Position numbers and translations under genes: made by a program
NCBI RefSeq assembly: GCF_030272615.1
Contig: NC_081406.1
Coordinates: forward strand, 213,254,997 to 213,318,996
Origin: Cryptomeria japonica
Taxonomy: Eukaryota > Streptophyta > Pinopsida > Cupressales > Cupressaceae
Length of the DNA: 64,000 bases
Direction: 5' to 3'
Shown: piece after piece, positions 12,486-23,515 of the stretch
Position numbering within the stretch: the stretch's first letter is position 1
How the letters are laid out: each line of letters starts with the position of its first letter
The notes under the pieces: generated by a model
What the model saw: the letters and a program-made list of their open reading frames with translations, nothing else
What the model was told of the DNA's origin: nothing
Databases searched by the model: none

Positions 12486-13538
12486 TTTTTGGAACTCTTT
12501 ATCATTTTGGTATAGTAAAAAATCTTGGTGTTATGTGTGTTCATGCTGTATTACTAATCTATGATTTCATGTTTAATTATCATATTTGAGAATAAGTATA
12601 ACTGTGTAAGTTTATGTGACAAGTAATTTACCCCCCCTAAACTTCTCGGGAAAAGGTGCATGAGATACATTTGGTTGTGCATGAACTCCATACATAAAGC
12701 ACAAAATTGTCTGATATGATCTTGAGGGTTTGTATTCCTGTCATATTTGTCAAACTTAGGCATTTCTATGCTTGAGGGAAATGGAGGCATGTAAAGGTTT
12801 TTGTCAAATGGAAATGGGCATATTGTGTCTAGAGAATATTGTTTTGGTGATTTATCTTTGTTTTTTAGTTGTGACCTCAGTTCGTAATGCTTGCATTTGT
12901 TTTTTTAGTATTCCCAATGGTGTCTCTTCCTCTTTAGTGACAAGGGCCTCCACATTATAACCAGTAGGAAGTTTGGCGTCTTTCTTTGCTAATTCTAGGA
13001 AATAGTCTTCTTTTTCTCTAGCCATGATGACCTTCATCATTTTTTGGAACTCTTTATCATTTTGGTATAGTAAAAAATCTTGGTGTTATTCTATAGCTTG
13101 CCCCCCTAAACTTCTCGAGAAAAGGTGCATGAGATACGTTTGGTTGTGCATGAACTCCATACATAAAGCACAAAATTCTCTGATATGATCTTGAGGGTCT
13201 GTATTCCCATCATATTTGTCAAACTTAGGCATTTCTACTCTTGAGGGAAATGGAGGCATGTAAAGGTTTTTGTCAAATGGAAATGGGCATATTGTGTCTA
13301 GAGAATATTGTTTTGGTGATTTATCTTTGTTTTTTAGCTGTGACCTCAATTCGTAATGCTTGTATTTGTTTTTTTAGCATTCCCAATGGTGTCTCTTCCT
13401 CTTTAGTGGCGAGAGCCTCCACATTATAACCAGTAGGAAGTTTGGCACCTTGCTTTGCTAATTCTAGGAAATAGTCTTCTTTTTCTCTAGCCATGATGAC
13501 CTTCATCATTTTTCAGAACTCTTTATCATTTTTGTATG
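12059..13538 (-). repeat. Tandem triplication of gag N-terminus
   Basis: The same roughly 450-bp gag segment (MMKVIMAREKEDYFLELAK to LFPRSLGG) occurs three times head to tail: 12059-12514, 12631-13071 and about 13090-13538. Copies differ by a few percent. Copies 1 and 2 are separated by 123 bp of a copia LTR tail, and copies 2 and 3 by about 19 bp of the same tail. Copies 2 and 3 are truncated at the CCCCCC run in the LFPRSLGG region. Confidence 0.9.
12515..12637 (+). repeat. Partial copia LTR tail between gag copies 1 and 2
   Basis: From GTAAAAAATCTTGGTGTTAT to the C-run it matches 13539-13660, the end of the LTR that precedes the copia primer site. It stops inside the run of C and changes directly into gag sequence. 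Confidence 0.85.
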
Positions 13539-13688
13539 GTAAAAAATCTTGGTGTTATGTGTGTTCATGTTGTATTACTAATCTTTGATTTTATGTTTAA
13601 TTATCATATCTAAGAATAAGTTTAATTGTGTAAGTTTTTGTGACAATTAATTTACCCCCCCTCTCAGTTGTTTTCCCTATTTTCATCA
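13539..13688 (+). repeat. Truncated 5' LTR (3' end only) of copia fragment
   Basis: Contains the word CTTGGTGTTATGTG also seen in the LTR of element E, a C-run, then CTCTCAGTTG and a terminal CA at 13688, directly before a primer site. The usual TGTTGG start is absent; the left end is fused to gag copy 3. Confidence 0.8.
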
Positions 13689-13690
13689 AT

Positions 13691-13701
13691 TGGTATCAGA
13701 G
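13691..13701 (+). promoter_or_regulatory. Primer-binding site (initiator Met-tRNA)
   Basis: TGGTATCAGAG, two bases after the LTR end, the standard minus-strand primer site of plant copia elements. Confidence 0.9.
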
Positions 13702-13743
13702 TAGGTTCCTTGGAAGAATATTGGCCGCTTGAGGTGATCCAAG

Positions 13744-15105
13744 ATGGCAACCTAAAAGAAGGATAGTCTGAGATTTGATGGCACTAACTACTCTCTATGG
13801 AAGAATCATGTGGAGTATCACTTAAGACGCATTATTGAATCTTACTGGACAACTACCAAAGACAAGTATACCATTCCTCCAAATGGTCCTTCAAATTTGA
13901 ATGAGATAAAGGAAGATGAATACAATATTAGGGCTAAGGAAGAATTGTTGAGTTCTCTAATTGATTCTGAGATGACAAATGTTATGGAATTCCAAACTGC
14001 TCATGAGATCTAAAAGAAAATGGAAACTTTGTATGAAGGTGACAGTTATGTGAAGATTGCCAAGTTGTAGAGCCTTAAGGGTAAATATAAGATGTTGAAG
14101 ATGAGAATACCACTTCCTTCATGCAAAAATTGAATGAACTTGTGTGTAATATCAAATATGCTAGTGGAATATTGGAAGAATCAAAGATTGCCGCTAAAGT
14201 GCTCAGATCCTTACCTGCATCATACAAACACAAAGTTGTTTCTATTGAGGAGATCTGGACTATGACTAATGTGACTAGGGACATGTTGATTGGTAATCTT
14301 TTATCCTTTAAATTGAGTGAGTTTGGTGATTCTCTTCCTAAGAGAGAATCTGCATTCAAGGCCAGTGTTTTTGAAAAGGGGAAGAAAAGACATGATCTGG
14401 GTGAAATTTCTACAAGGAGCATATCTAGATATGAGAAAGAGATGAAGGAAATTGAAGAAGAAGAGAGAGATCTTGAGGAGCTTGAAGCCCTTATTTCCAA
14501 GAGATTACCCAAAGGAGCTGGTAAGTATGAAGGAAAATTGCCTCTTAAATGTTTTTCTTGCAATAAGATAGGTCATTTTACCTTAAGGTGTCTGAAAAGA
14601 GTTTCTAAGACAAGACCTAACAAACCTAGATTTCAAAAGAGATGTTATTATTTTTCTAATGAAGGTGTGATAAATGATGAATCTAATAAATGAGGTTCAA
14701 GTGATGATGAATGGGTGTTTATTGCTATTAAAGAAGATGATCCAAAGCACACTGATTATGCTAGTTGCATGAATGTGGAAAGAGATTTAGCTACACAAGT
14801 TGAAGAGAAAGATGAATGGGTGATTGACGGTGGATTCTCTCATCATATGATAGGTGATAAGAATAAGTTTGTGAGCTTGGAAAAGTATGAAGGTGGCATT
14901 GTAAGGTTTGGTGATGATAAAGTTGGTATATTTTGTGGTAGAGGATCCATTTCTCTTGATGGTAAGCACAATACTAATGATGTCTTATATATAGATGGTA
15001 TAAAGCATAATATTTTGAGTGTTGGATAGATGGATAACAAGGGATATGGTCTTCAATTCAAGAATGGCAAATGTAGAATCTTGGGAAGCTTTGGAATTAA
15101 AGTAG
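13744..15105 (+). pseudogene. Copia gag-protease fragment
   Basis: Starts ATG 55 bases after the primer site. The gag begins with SLRFDGTNYSLWKNHVEYHL (the N-terminal motif of copia gags), continues through a UBN2-type capsid and the zinc knuckle CFSCNKIGHFTLRC (near 14550-14590). The protease follows with DEWVIDGGFSHHMIG, where the active-site Ser/Thr is replaced by Gly. It ends inside the GAG-pre-integrase region (GYGLQFKNGKCRI, near 15040-15078). Breaks: a stop at codon 4, stops near 14010 and 14068, a frameshift near 14100, and stops near 14691 and 15027. RT and integrase are missing; the element is truncated about 1.4 kb after its start. Confidence 0.85.
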
Positions 15106-15941
15106 TCATGGCAAGAGAGTCCTCAAGCAGAGCAGTCCAAACTGTGCAATGAGATTAAACACAATAGAAGAAACTCAATGTGATGGAGGCAATGCATAAT
15201 CAAACTTATAATATACCATAGAATTCAAATACAAATTGGTTTGCAACATGTGGGCTTTCGGATTCAACATATAGGCTTGATTATAAACATGCTCAAAATA
15301 TAGTATCCAAGCTCAAGCAATAATGCGAGCCAACTCTGGACCTCCTAATCTTCTAATTATTCTTATATGCCCTCCAAGTGTCTACCATAATATTAGTTAC
15401 ATTAATTTATATGATATTCATATCTCTAGGATGATCTATGTTGACTCAAGATGAAAACAAACATTGATGAAGAAGGTGTAATATGAAGAACAACTATGTT
15501 GGCCTTCGCCAAAACAATTCCTCTGGAAACAACATGAAATGATGTGTGGACCTAGGGGAAGGTCAGCCACAAACCAAGGAACATTGGAGGATACAAAATT
15601 AGGCTCCACAAGCTATGGAAATGATCCACAAGATTCTTCATTAGCAAATAGGTCCAAGCGGCTCCGTTGTATAGGTCAAAAAATTGTCCTACATTCTGGA
15701 AGCAATAACTTGCCAAAAAAGAGATCCAAATGACCCTTGGACCTTGGATAAGGTATATGAACATGTCCACGAACAAAATCTAGCTCTAGAAGATCTGATT
15801 AACAAATGTAGAAAAGTACAAAATAGAATGCTGAAATTACAAAGCCAAACTGAAATGCAAATGTTTTTGGTTGATGCAATATTTCCAAGAACCAAGGATT
15901 TTCCTCCATCAGACATTTGGGGTTGATAAAAAGTGAGTCCC
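15106..15941. other. Unassigned sequence between copia fragment and chromovirus
   Basis: Not recognisable as part of either neighbour. On the + strand two overlapping open stretches (15539-15733, and 15684-15926 with a helical segment LALEDLINKCRKVQNRMLKL) might be the two halves of one frameshifted coding region. No known motif. It could be a gag relic or chance. Confidence 0.3.
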
Positions 15942-17260
15942 TCAATTTGTGGGGGCTAGAGGAAAACCAAGGTAGTCTACCTCAACCTAAGAAACCAATG
16001 ACGAGTCTTCAACTGGTCTATCCTTCCACTTCATAAGATACTATTTATATTGTTTGTCTCGGGTGCTATTCCCAATTCTTCTATCCAAAACCTCTTCAAT
16101 GTGATCTAGTACCATCTAGGGCATCTGCTTCTCCAATTTTACTGCACCGTCTTCACTGAATTTTTCCTCATGATACTAATGTAGGTATGCAATGTTAAAA
16201 ATAGGTTAAATACCCAAGGTATCAGGTAACTCCACTTTATATGCATTTCCAAAACTAAATTTCCTCAAGATCTTACAAGGTCTAAACTTCCTCATCTTCA
16301 ACTTATTATAGGTACCAACTAGAAATATTTCTTTTCTTAGATACAACATTACTTCATCCCCAACTTTGAATTCCTTGTGTCTCCTCTTTTCATCTTCTTT
16401 ATCCTTATACCCATTGTTCATGTCCTCCAAATGTTGTTTGACCTGAGTATGTACTATCTCCATATGTTTTGAAAACACTTCCACTTCTGAACTCCCTTTA
16501 TCCTCATTACTGATATCCCTTAACTCTGATATATATCTAGGGTGTACTCTGGTAACAATCTCAAAAGGTGCTCTTCCAATACTCCTGTTTACTGAATTAT
16601 TGCAGGAAAACTCTTCTTGTGCAAGAACCAAGTCCCAACTTCTAATTTTCTCTCCAATTTAGCATCTCAACAAATTTCCAAACTTCTATTTACTAATTTC
16701 TTTTGTCCATCAGTCTGTGGGTGAAAATTAGAACTGAATTTCAAATTTTTCTTCATCTTCTTCCAAAGTGTTCTCAAAAAATATCCAACAAATTTAATGT
16801 CTTTGTCAAAAACTATGCTCTTAGATAATCCATGTAGTCTCACCACTTCCTTGAAAAATAGGTTAGCTATATGCACAACATTTGTTGTCTTCTTGCAAGG
16901 TATGAAATGTTCCATCTTTGAGAATCTATCCACCACCACAAATATAGAATTATTCCCTCTTCGTGTCTTAGGCAATCCAAGAATGAAATCCATGCTTATG
17001 TCCTCCCAAGGTCTCTCCAGAATTGTCAAAGGCTTATACTATCCAACATTTTGATTGCTACCTATTACAAGTTGACAAATTCTACAACTCTAAACAAATT
17101 TCCTAACATCCTTATGAATCTAAGGCCAAAAGTAATTCTCACTAACCAAGGCTATTATCTTATCAACACTAAAGTGTCCTACTAATCCTCCACTATGCTT
17201 ATATTTTATCAGGTTTTCCCTCATAGACCTCCGAGGTATACACAACTGATTTCCTCTAAA
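15942..17260 (-). pseudogene. Integrase with C-terminal chromodomain (element J)
   Basis: Zinc-binding part near 17200-17060 (CRICQ), core with [22 protein letters not shown] (first Asp) and [14 protein letters not shown], then [14 protein letters not shown] where the second catalytic Asp is present, and [11 protein letters not shown]. The C-terminal part has NEDKG, FKVGDEVMLYL and KIL(R)KFSFGNAYKVELP. After 16206 it reads on through IEEVLDRRIGNSTRDKQYK, then YLMKWKDRPVEDSS and VEVDYLGF to a stop at 15942. That last part is a chromodomain (about 16110-15965) with an aromatic-cage Trp apparently replaced by Leu. At least four stops and a frameshift near 16640 break the gene. Chromodomains steer chromovirus integration toward marked chromatin. 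Confidence 0.82.
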
Positions 17261-17267
17261 CAAAATC

Positions 17268-18747
17268 TCACTTTGAATAAAAAAAATCTAGCCACATACT
17301 CCTATCCATTACAAAAGGTTCTATGCAAGCTCTCCAAGGTTTTGCAAAATTAGGATCATTCTCATACAAGTTCTTCAATTCGTCAAAAACTAATACCTCC
17401 ACCCTCATCTCTGTCAATAAGTTCCTCCTACTTAAGGAATCAACAACTTTATTTGACTTTCCACTTATATGCTTCAAAACAAGGGTATAACTTTGCAAGA
17501 ACTCCACCCATCTCATGTGTCTTTGATTCAACTTACCTTGTCTGTTAAGATATTCCAAAGCTTGATGATCGATACACAACACAAAATCCTTCATAAATAA
17601 TGTCTCCACTTCTTTGATGCTTGAATTATTGCAAGAAACTCTTGATCATACATAGAATATCTCCTTCTTGCATCATTCAATTTTTCACTGAAATAAGATA
17701 AGTTGGTCTTCCCTCTTGACTTAATACTGCTCCAATTGCATTCCCACTTGCATCACAATCCACTTGAAATACTTTTCTAAAATCTAGTAAAGATAACATA
17801 GGTTTCTCTATCACTTTCTACTTCAACAACTCAAAACTCTTATATTCTCCAGATGTCCAATTGAAATCCTTCCTATCTCCTCTCATTGTTTCTGTCATAG
17901 GGATAAAAATTAAACTAAAATTTCTAATGAACTTGTGGTAGAAACTAGCCAATGCATGAAATTATCTTACCTCCCCAATGCTTTTTGGTGTAGGCCAGTC
18001 AACAACTGTTGTTACCTTCTCAGGATCCATCTTCAATCCATCCACAGATATCAAAAATCCCAAATAGACTAACTCTTCCTTCATGAAACTACACTTCTTA
18101 ATGCTTATCAACTTCTCCTCTCTCAACATCTGCAAAACTTGTCTCAAATATAACACATGTTGTTCCTTTGTCTTACTGAAAATAAAAATGTCTTCTAAGT
18201 ACACAATAGAAAGCTTACCCAAGAATTTATTCAATACCTCATTCAAAAACTTCATGAAAGTACTCGATGCATTAGTTAGTCCAAAAGGTATCACCAAACA
18301 TTCATACAATCCTTCATTTGTCTTGAATGCTATCTTCCACTCATCCCCTTCTCTAATTTTGATATGATGGTATCCACTTTTCAAGTCTATCTTTGTGTAA
18401 TATTTGGCTCCACTTAAACAATCCATTATGTCATCTATCCTAGGAAAAGGAAATTGGTACTTTATGGTGATCTTGTTTATTGCTCTAGAGTCTATACACA
18501 TCCTCCATTCTCCATTCTTCTTAGGTGCTAATACTGTTGGAACTACACAAGGGCTCAAACTTTCTCTAATCAAACCTTTCTTCAATAAATCTTGCACTTG
18601 TCTACTCAACTCCTCATTTTCTATTGGTGTCATTTGGTGTGTTTCTTTGTTAAGCAAACTAGCTCTAGGAATTAGGTACATGCAATGATTGATGCTTCTC
18701 ACATGTGGTAATCCATCAAGTACATTTTTTTGAAATGATGTCCTCAT
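17268..18747 (-). pseudogene. Reverse transcriptase and RNase H (element J)
   Basis: 18747-17962 is one open RT: ELSRQVQDLLKKGLIRESLS, WRMCIDSRAINKITIKYQFP, YYTKIDLKSGYHHIKI (first Asp), FGLTNASSTFMKFLNEVL and VYLEDIFIFS. The catalytic box reads YLED instead of YxDD, so the first of the paired Asp is Glu. After a broken stretch with ARRRYSMYDQEFLAI (RNase H, shifted frame, near 17700-17640), 17609-17268 continues with DFVLCIDHQALEYL and LKHISGKSNKVVDSLSRR, the RNase H end. Confidence 0.87.
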
Positions 18748-19250
18748 ATTCTATAAGCAACTCTTTTATCTCCTTCAGTTCTTCTTCTTCATGCTCCAGA
18801 TTTTTAGTCTTCTTAGGATCTAAAACAAAACACATATTCTCATGTATTATCCCATCCAAGAATTTGCTACCATCTACAAAGAAAATTATAGCATTAGTAC
18901 AAAATTCACTCTGAAGAGGCTCCTCCACAGGTAACAAGGTCAGTTTCATCCCATTTGCAACAATAATGTATATGTTCTTTCTTCCATCATGTATTTCTTA
19001 TCTATCATACTGCCAAGTTCTACACAACAGGATATGAAATACATCCATAGGCATAATATCACACCAAAATTCATCATGATAAGATCCAATCTTCAATTTT
19101 ACCAAACTTTGTTCACTTACTAATACCTTATAATCATCTTGAATCCATGTTATTTGATAATGCTTAGGGTGTTTCAATATTTCCAAATTCAACTTATTCA
19201 CCATCTCTTCCAAAACAAGGTTATTTGTACTACCACTATCAATTACAACT
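18716..19250 (-). pseudogene. Retropepsin-like protease (element J), 5'-truncated
   Basis: Contains VVIDSGSTNNLV with the intact active-site triad D-S-G, then LKIGSYHDEFWCDIMPMDVFHILLCRTWQYDR, the usual gypsy protease end (the flap Leu-Gly is Leu-Cys). A stop near 18997 separates it from the linker 18949-18716 (LDPKKTKNLEHEEEELKEIKELL), which is common before chromovirus RT. The upstream part is replaced by the solo LTR beginning at 19251 on +; any residues read beyond that are LTR sequence. Confidence 0.8.
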
Positions 19251-19700
19251 TGTTGGTGTAAATAAATATTCATCATGGATAGTATTACACTTTACTGAAG
19301 TTAACTTAGGATAATGCATCTCTTCATAGTTTGGATATGAGACACTTAGGGAAGTGTGCACATAGGGATATAGCTTGTAGGAGAAATTCTACCTTTTGTG
19401 GTCTTATCTTGCTGCTACACTCCACATTTTGTGGGTCATCCACCTCTTATGGAATATTATATTGTTTCTCCTACTTACCCCTACTTTTTCTTACCTGCCC
19501 TTGTTTCTCATTGAGCCACATATCATGATTGTGTTCTCACATATCCATATGGCCTTGCCTATATAAGCAGGCCCATATTCATTGTATTGGTTAATCCAAT
19601 TGATCATTTGCATATTGATAAGAATACAGTTTGTTCTTGTCATTATTTTGTCTCTCTTTTATGCTTTTCATTGTACCCTTGATCTTGGCAAAATATCACA
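19251..19700 (+). mobile_element. Solo LTR of the A/B family
   Basis: 450 bp starting TGTTGGTGTAAATAA and ending CACA, a diverged copy in the opposite orientation of the LTRs of elements A and B. It is flanked on both sides by CAACT (19246-19250 and 19701-19705), a 5-bp TSD. It keeps a TATATAAG box at 19560-19567. Formed by recombination between two LTRs, the usual route to solo LTRs. Confidence 0.93.
19560..19567 (+). promoter_or_regulatory. TATA box of solo LTR
   Basis: TATATAAG at the same place as in the A (26874-26881, - strand) and B (47458-47465, - strand) LTRs. Conservation across copies supports it as the LTR promoter. Confidence 0.6.
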
Positions 19701-19786
19701 CAACTTTACAACAATTATCAGCCACTATCGCTTCACTGCTGCAAATTCCAGATAAATAGAGTCATTATGAGTTCCTAGTAGAGCAA

Positions 19787-21112
19787 CTATTTTCCCCAAC
19801 CTATGAAAATTCTGCATCCCAAGTCATCTATGCCTTAACAGGTTCAGACTCCCCTCTATATGGGACAATCTATGAATATCTTAAGAACTATACCCTACCA
19901 CTTGACCTATCTTGTAACCAAAAATGCAGCTTCATCCAGCAAGCCATCTGTTATACCTTAATTGCTAACACCCTTTATCGTCGAGGTCTAGATGGTACTC
20001 TTCTTCGTTGCCTCAATTGTAATGAATCTGAATCTGCCTTACACGAGCTTCACGAGGGTATCTATGGTATGCATTCAAGTGATCCTACTCTCACTAAGAA
20101 ATTTTTGAGAATGGGATATTACTGGCCGACAATGGAGAAAGGCTCTTATCAATTTCCAAAGAAATTTCCTAAGTGCCAAATTCATGACAATCTTATCCAT
20201 ACACCCATAGAGGAGTTGCAGATGTTTACAATATCTTTTCTTTTCTGTTAGTGGGGACTTTATTTAGTAGGTAAAATCGATCCTTCCTCTTCAAATGGAC
20301 ATGAGATCATTATTACTGCAACAGAGTATTTCACAAAGTGGATTGAAGCAGTCTCGATGACCACAGTAACTGAAAAATAAATTGCCTCATTTGTTCTTAA
20401 TTATCTCATTTGCAGATATGACATTCCAAGTTCCATCATCATAGACAATGGGCATCCTTTCAAAAATCAAGACGTACTAGAGCTATGTGAAAGATTCAAA
20501 ATCCAACATCACTTCTCTACACCTTACTACCCATAGGGGAATGGCCAAACAGAAACATCAAATGAAACAATCTTGAAAATCCTCAAGAAAACAGTAAATG
20601 ATGCAGGTAAGCATTGGCATGTACAAATCAATCCGACACTTTGGGCATATAGGACTAGAATTTGGATACCTACAAGGGCTATGCCATATTCATTGGTGTA
20701 CAGATCATAAGTAATTCTACCTCTTGAGGTAGAATTTCTCTCTCTCAGAGTATCTTTGAAGGGCCTCATACCAGATGAGGAGTATCGAGTCAATAAATTG
20801 CATGAACTAGAGCTTCTGGATGAAAAATGACAACATACCTATGATCATCTCAAGTCATACCAGTAGTGAATGTGCAGAAATTACAATCATAGAGTCATCC
20901 CTAGGGATTTCAAAGTCGGTGATCTTGTACTAAGGAAAATCCCAATTTTTAGCAGGATCAAGAAAAGAAGGGGAAGTTTGAACCTAGCTAGTTGAGTCCT
21001 TTTGTCATCCTATCAACCTATGCATCAGGAGCCTATCAGTTAACAACCTCAGAAGGGAATGTGCTCGATGAACCAGCCAACAATATCCATCTGAAGAAGT
21101 TCTACACTTGAG
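19787..21112 (+). pseudogene. Tat-like integrase fragment
   Basis: Opposite in strand to element I but closely similar. ALHELHEGIYGMHSSDPTL (first part of the HHCC motif, 20038-20094), GYYWPTMEKGSYQF, KCQIHDNLIHTP (second Cys lost), then WGLYLVGKIDPSS, ITATEYFTKWIEAVS, IIIDNGHPFKNQD (catalytic Asp present) and FSTPYYP, GNGQTETSNETILK. The end has LNPTLWAYR-like INPTLWAYRT, LPLEVEFLSLRVSLKG and FKVGDLVLRK. Eight or so stops break it. No RT upstream, so it is a 5'-truncated relic. Confidence 0.82.
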
Positions 21113-22175
21113 TTGTCCAATGCACAAAAAAACGAAAAAAAAAGTGCAATAAAATCAAGTAGTGAAAACCTAGCAATAGATGCTATTTGTGAGAGACCGG
21201 ATCCTCTATCTATCAGTACTCATATCTTTTACATCCATCCAAGTCAAAGCTAATGACCATCTCACAACACTTATTCATGTAGCATTATCCCAGACATACT
21301 TAGCATAGTCACTATCCTTGATTATCCAAAAAGAGCTTATTCATATCATACCCCACCATAGCTTGGTGATCTATATATATATATCCAAATCGATATATAT
21401 ATGTAACTAAGGGGAAACATTCCTCTCACTTTCAACATTTCTGACAACAAACAACAAGGATCGCAACATGCTAAGGAAACACTATCAACAATTGCTCATT
21501 AGGATAGAAAACAAGACCATTATCCAATTTAAACTTTAACACACACATGAATGATGATTTTCTGAATTATAATTTGTTTACATCTAGCTTGTAGTTTTGA
21601 CTATTTTGTATTTTTGAATCATTGGATCTCCTAAGCTACTCGAGGATACATCAGGCTAGTGAAAGCAATGAAGGAATCTGATATTTTTTAGTTTTCTGTC
21701 TATGAGGTAATCATTCCTACGGTGAAAATATTGTCTCGAGACATGATTGGAAACATATCATTGAAGAAATTGTTCCACTTTGCGCATACAAATGGTTAAC
21801 TCTTGTCTGTTTTACGCAAGCAACACTCAGGTCATCTTGGTTCAATTATGCCTTGATGCTTGTGCCATCTTGCAATATCAAAATCCATGTAAGTTTCACT
21901 CAGGTCATTATGGTTCAATTATACCATTATGCTTGTATAAACTTCCAATATATCAAAAGCTCAATGATGAAAAACAAAAATAGATCACAAAAAAGTTCCT
22001 AACAGGAATGACATCTACAAAATTAAAGTGATGATTTCGCTACATATCATTCTTAAGCTTGCATTTAGTTGCATATCATTTTAACATCATTTTAATCTTG
22101 CATTTAGTTGCATATCATTTTAAAATCATTTTAATCTTGCATTTAGATGCATATCATTAATCTCACATCATCATC
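21113..22175. other. Non-coding, host sequence of element A
   Basis: AT-rich; probably includes the 3' end of the Tat-like relic just upstream. Imperfect repeats of AACACTCAGGTCAT/CACTCAGGTCATTATGG occur at 21823-21920. No gene seen. Confidence 0.4.
22058..22161. repeat. 39-bp tandem repeat
   Basis: Units starting CTTGCATTTAGTTGCATATC at 22058, 22097 and 22136 (last one partial), just left of element A. Confidence 0.88.
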
Positions 22176-22180
22176 ATTAT

Positions 22181-22630
22181 TGTGAGATTTTGCCAAGATC
22201 AAGAGCTCAATGAAATGTACAAAATAGAGACACAATATAGGACAAGAATAAGCTGTATTCTCATCAATAGAAAATGATCAATAATATCCAAATTACATAC
22301 AATGTAGATGAGCCTGCTTATATGCAAGGCTAGGGATATGTGGGCACACAAACATGACATGTGGCTCAATAAGAAGCAAGGGTAGGTAGGAAATAGGTGT
22401 GGGTAGGTAGGAGAAATAATATAATAGTCCACATGAGGTGGATCACCCACTGAATGTGGAGTGTAACAACAAGATCAACACCATAAAAGGTGGAATTTCT
22501 CCTACACACACTATCCCAATGTGGCACAAACACCCAAGTGTCTCATACCCAAACTACTATGAAATGCATTTCCTAAGTAAACTTAAGTAAGTGTAATAAT
22601 ATCCAAGATGAATAATTATTTACACCAACA
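22181..22630 (-). repeat. 3' LTR of element A
   Basis: Ends TG...CA when read on either strand (TGTTGGTGTA to ATCTCACA on -). A small deletion has removed part of the TATA region present in the other LTR. Confidence 0.95.
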
Positions 22631-22640
22631 CCCCCCCTTA
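22631..22640 (-). promoter_or_regulatory. Polypurine tract of element A
   Basis: Reads TAAGGGGGGG on the - strand, directly before the 3' LTR; it would prime plus-strand DNA. Confidence 0.8.
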
Positions 22641-22679
22641 AGTGCAACTTAGGGGAATGCACTTAAGTCTACAATGCAA

Positions 22680-23515
22680 CTAAGCACTGCAAGATGGGTC
22701 CCAGCTACTAGGCCATGTTAGGTACCCATGTACAAATGCAAATGCATGAAAACCAATGCCATGAAATCTCTCACAAAGCAGGGAAAGAGAGAAAAACCCA
22801 ATGGGAAAAAACCCTCCCCCAAAAGAGAGATGAAAAACATACAAGAGAACTCTCATAGAAGAATGTGAGGAATAAAACCCCATGTGAAGAAAAAGTCCCC
22901 CCCATATGAGAGAAGAAGAGAAGCTAGGAAGCCCCTCCTCAATGTGGAATCTGCACCAATGATAGAAGCTCGATGTATGAAGAAACTGCTCCATGAACGT
23001 CGAACAACATTCCTCCCCTTAGGAAGAAACAAAACCGAAGGTGTATCGATGAAGTCTCCCCAATCATGAAGGGAAGATGTATGAGAAAAACTCATGATGA
23101 AAGGAATCTCTAAAAACTGCTCAAGTGTCCTCATGTCGATGCTAAAAGATACCCCCTCCAAAGGTGGTAAACTATGCCACACTGCTGAAAAAGGCACTCC
23201 AAGATCTAGTGGAGATGGATGTATAACATGTCCCAAAGACTCACATGTCTCCTAAAACAATAAAGAAACCTCCTCCAACTATTGTACATAAGTATCCACA
23301 ATCATGTCAACCTCGAAAGAATGATCATGTAGAGAATGAACAAGAGGGTCAGAGTGTGCCCTCGCAACAATCAAAGAAGGATCACCTTCATCAAAGAGAA
23401 GATGAATGTCATCAATGATGTCTCCCAAATCTACAATGTAGGATTCCACAAACAAACCTGCAATGTCTGTCAAGTAATCATCCCATGAATCTAAAGCTAG
23501 AAGACAATGAATATC
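22680..23515 (-). pseudogene. C-terminal domain of A polyprotein, broken
   Basis: Continues the frame of the gag-protease gene after its stop at 23516-23518. It contains DSWDDYL, DIAGLF, LGDIIDDIHLLF, DPLVHSLHDHSFEVDMIVDTYVQ, HPSPLDLGVPFSAVWHSLPPLEGVSFS, FIMSF and IHRASIIGADS, matching element B residue for residue over most of its length. Several stops break it here but not in B, so it was once translated. No similarity to RT or integrase; function unknown. Confidence 0.7.

Larger units (their letters stand above)
4871..12515 (-). mobile_element. Element I: decayed Ty3/gypsy (Tat-type) retrotransposon
   Basis: Read on the - strand the order is gag (12.5-11.7 kb), protease (about 10.7-10.27 kb), RT with RNase H (8.17-6.75 kb), a second RNase H (6.67-6.1 kb) and integrase (6.04-4.90 kb). 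Integrase after RNase H is the Ty3/gypsy order, and the second, archaeal-type RNase H is characteristic of the Tat lineage (Ogre, Retand and relatives). The coding region is cut by many stops, an 82-bp duplication and a triplication of the gag N-terminus. No LTR pair or TSD could be identified, so the ends given are those of recognisable internal sequence. Confidence 0.85.
15942..19250 (-). mobile_element. Element J: decayed Ty3/gypsy chromovirus
   Basis: On the - strand the order is protease, RT, RNase H, integrase, chromodomain, all broken by stops and shifts. The chromodomain after integrase defines the chromovirus branch. The 5' part (gag) is missing beyond 19250, where a solo LTR of another family is inserted. 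No LTR of its own was recognised. Confidence 0.85.

Noticed and set aside
22199..22450. 83-residue - strand ORF in the A LTR (and 26756-26938, 42921-43157)
   Set aside because: Lies wholly in LTR sequence; lengths and frames differ among LTR copies.
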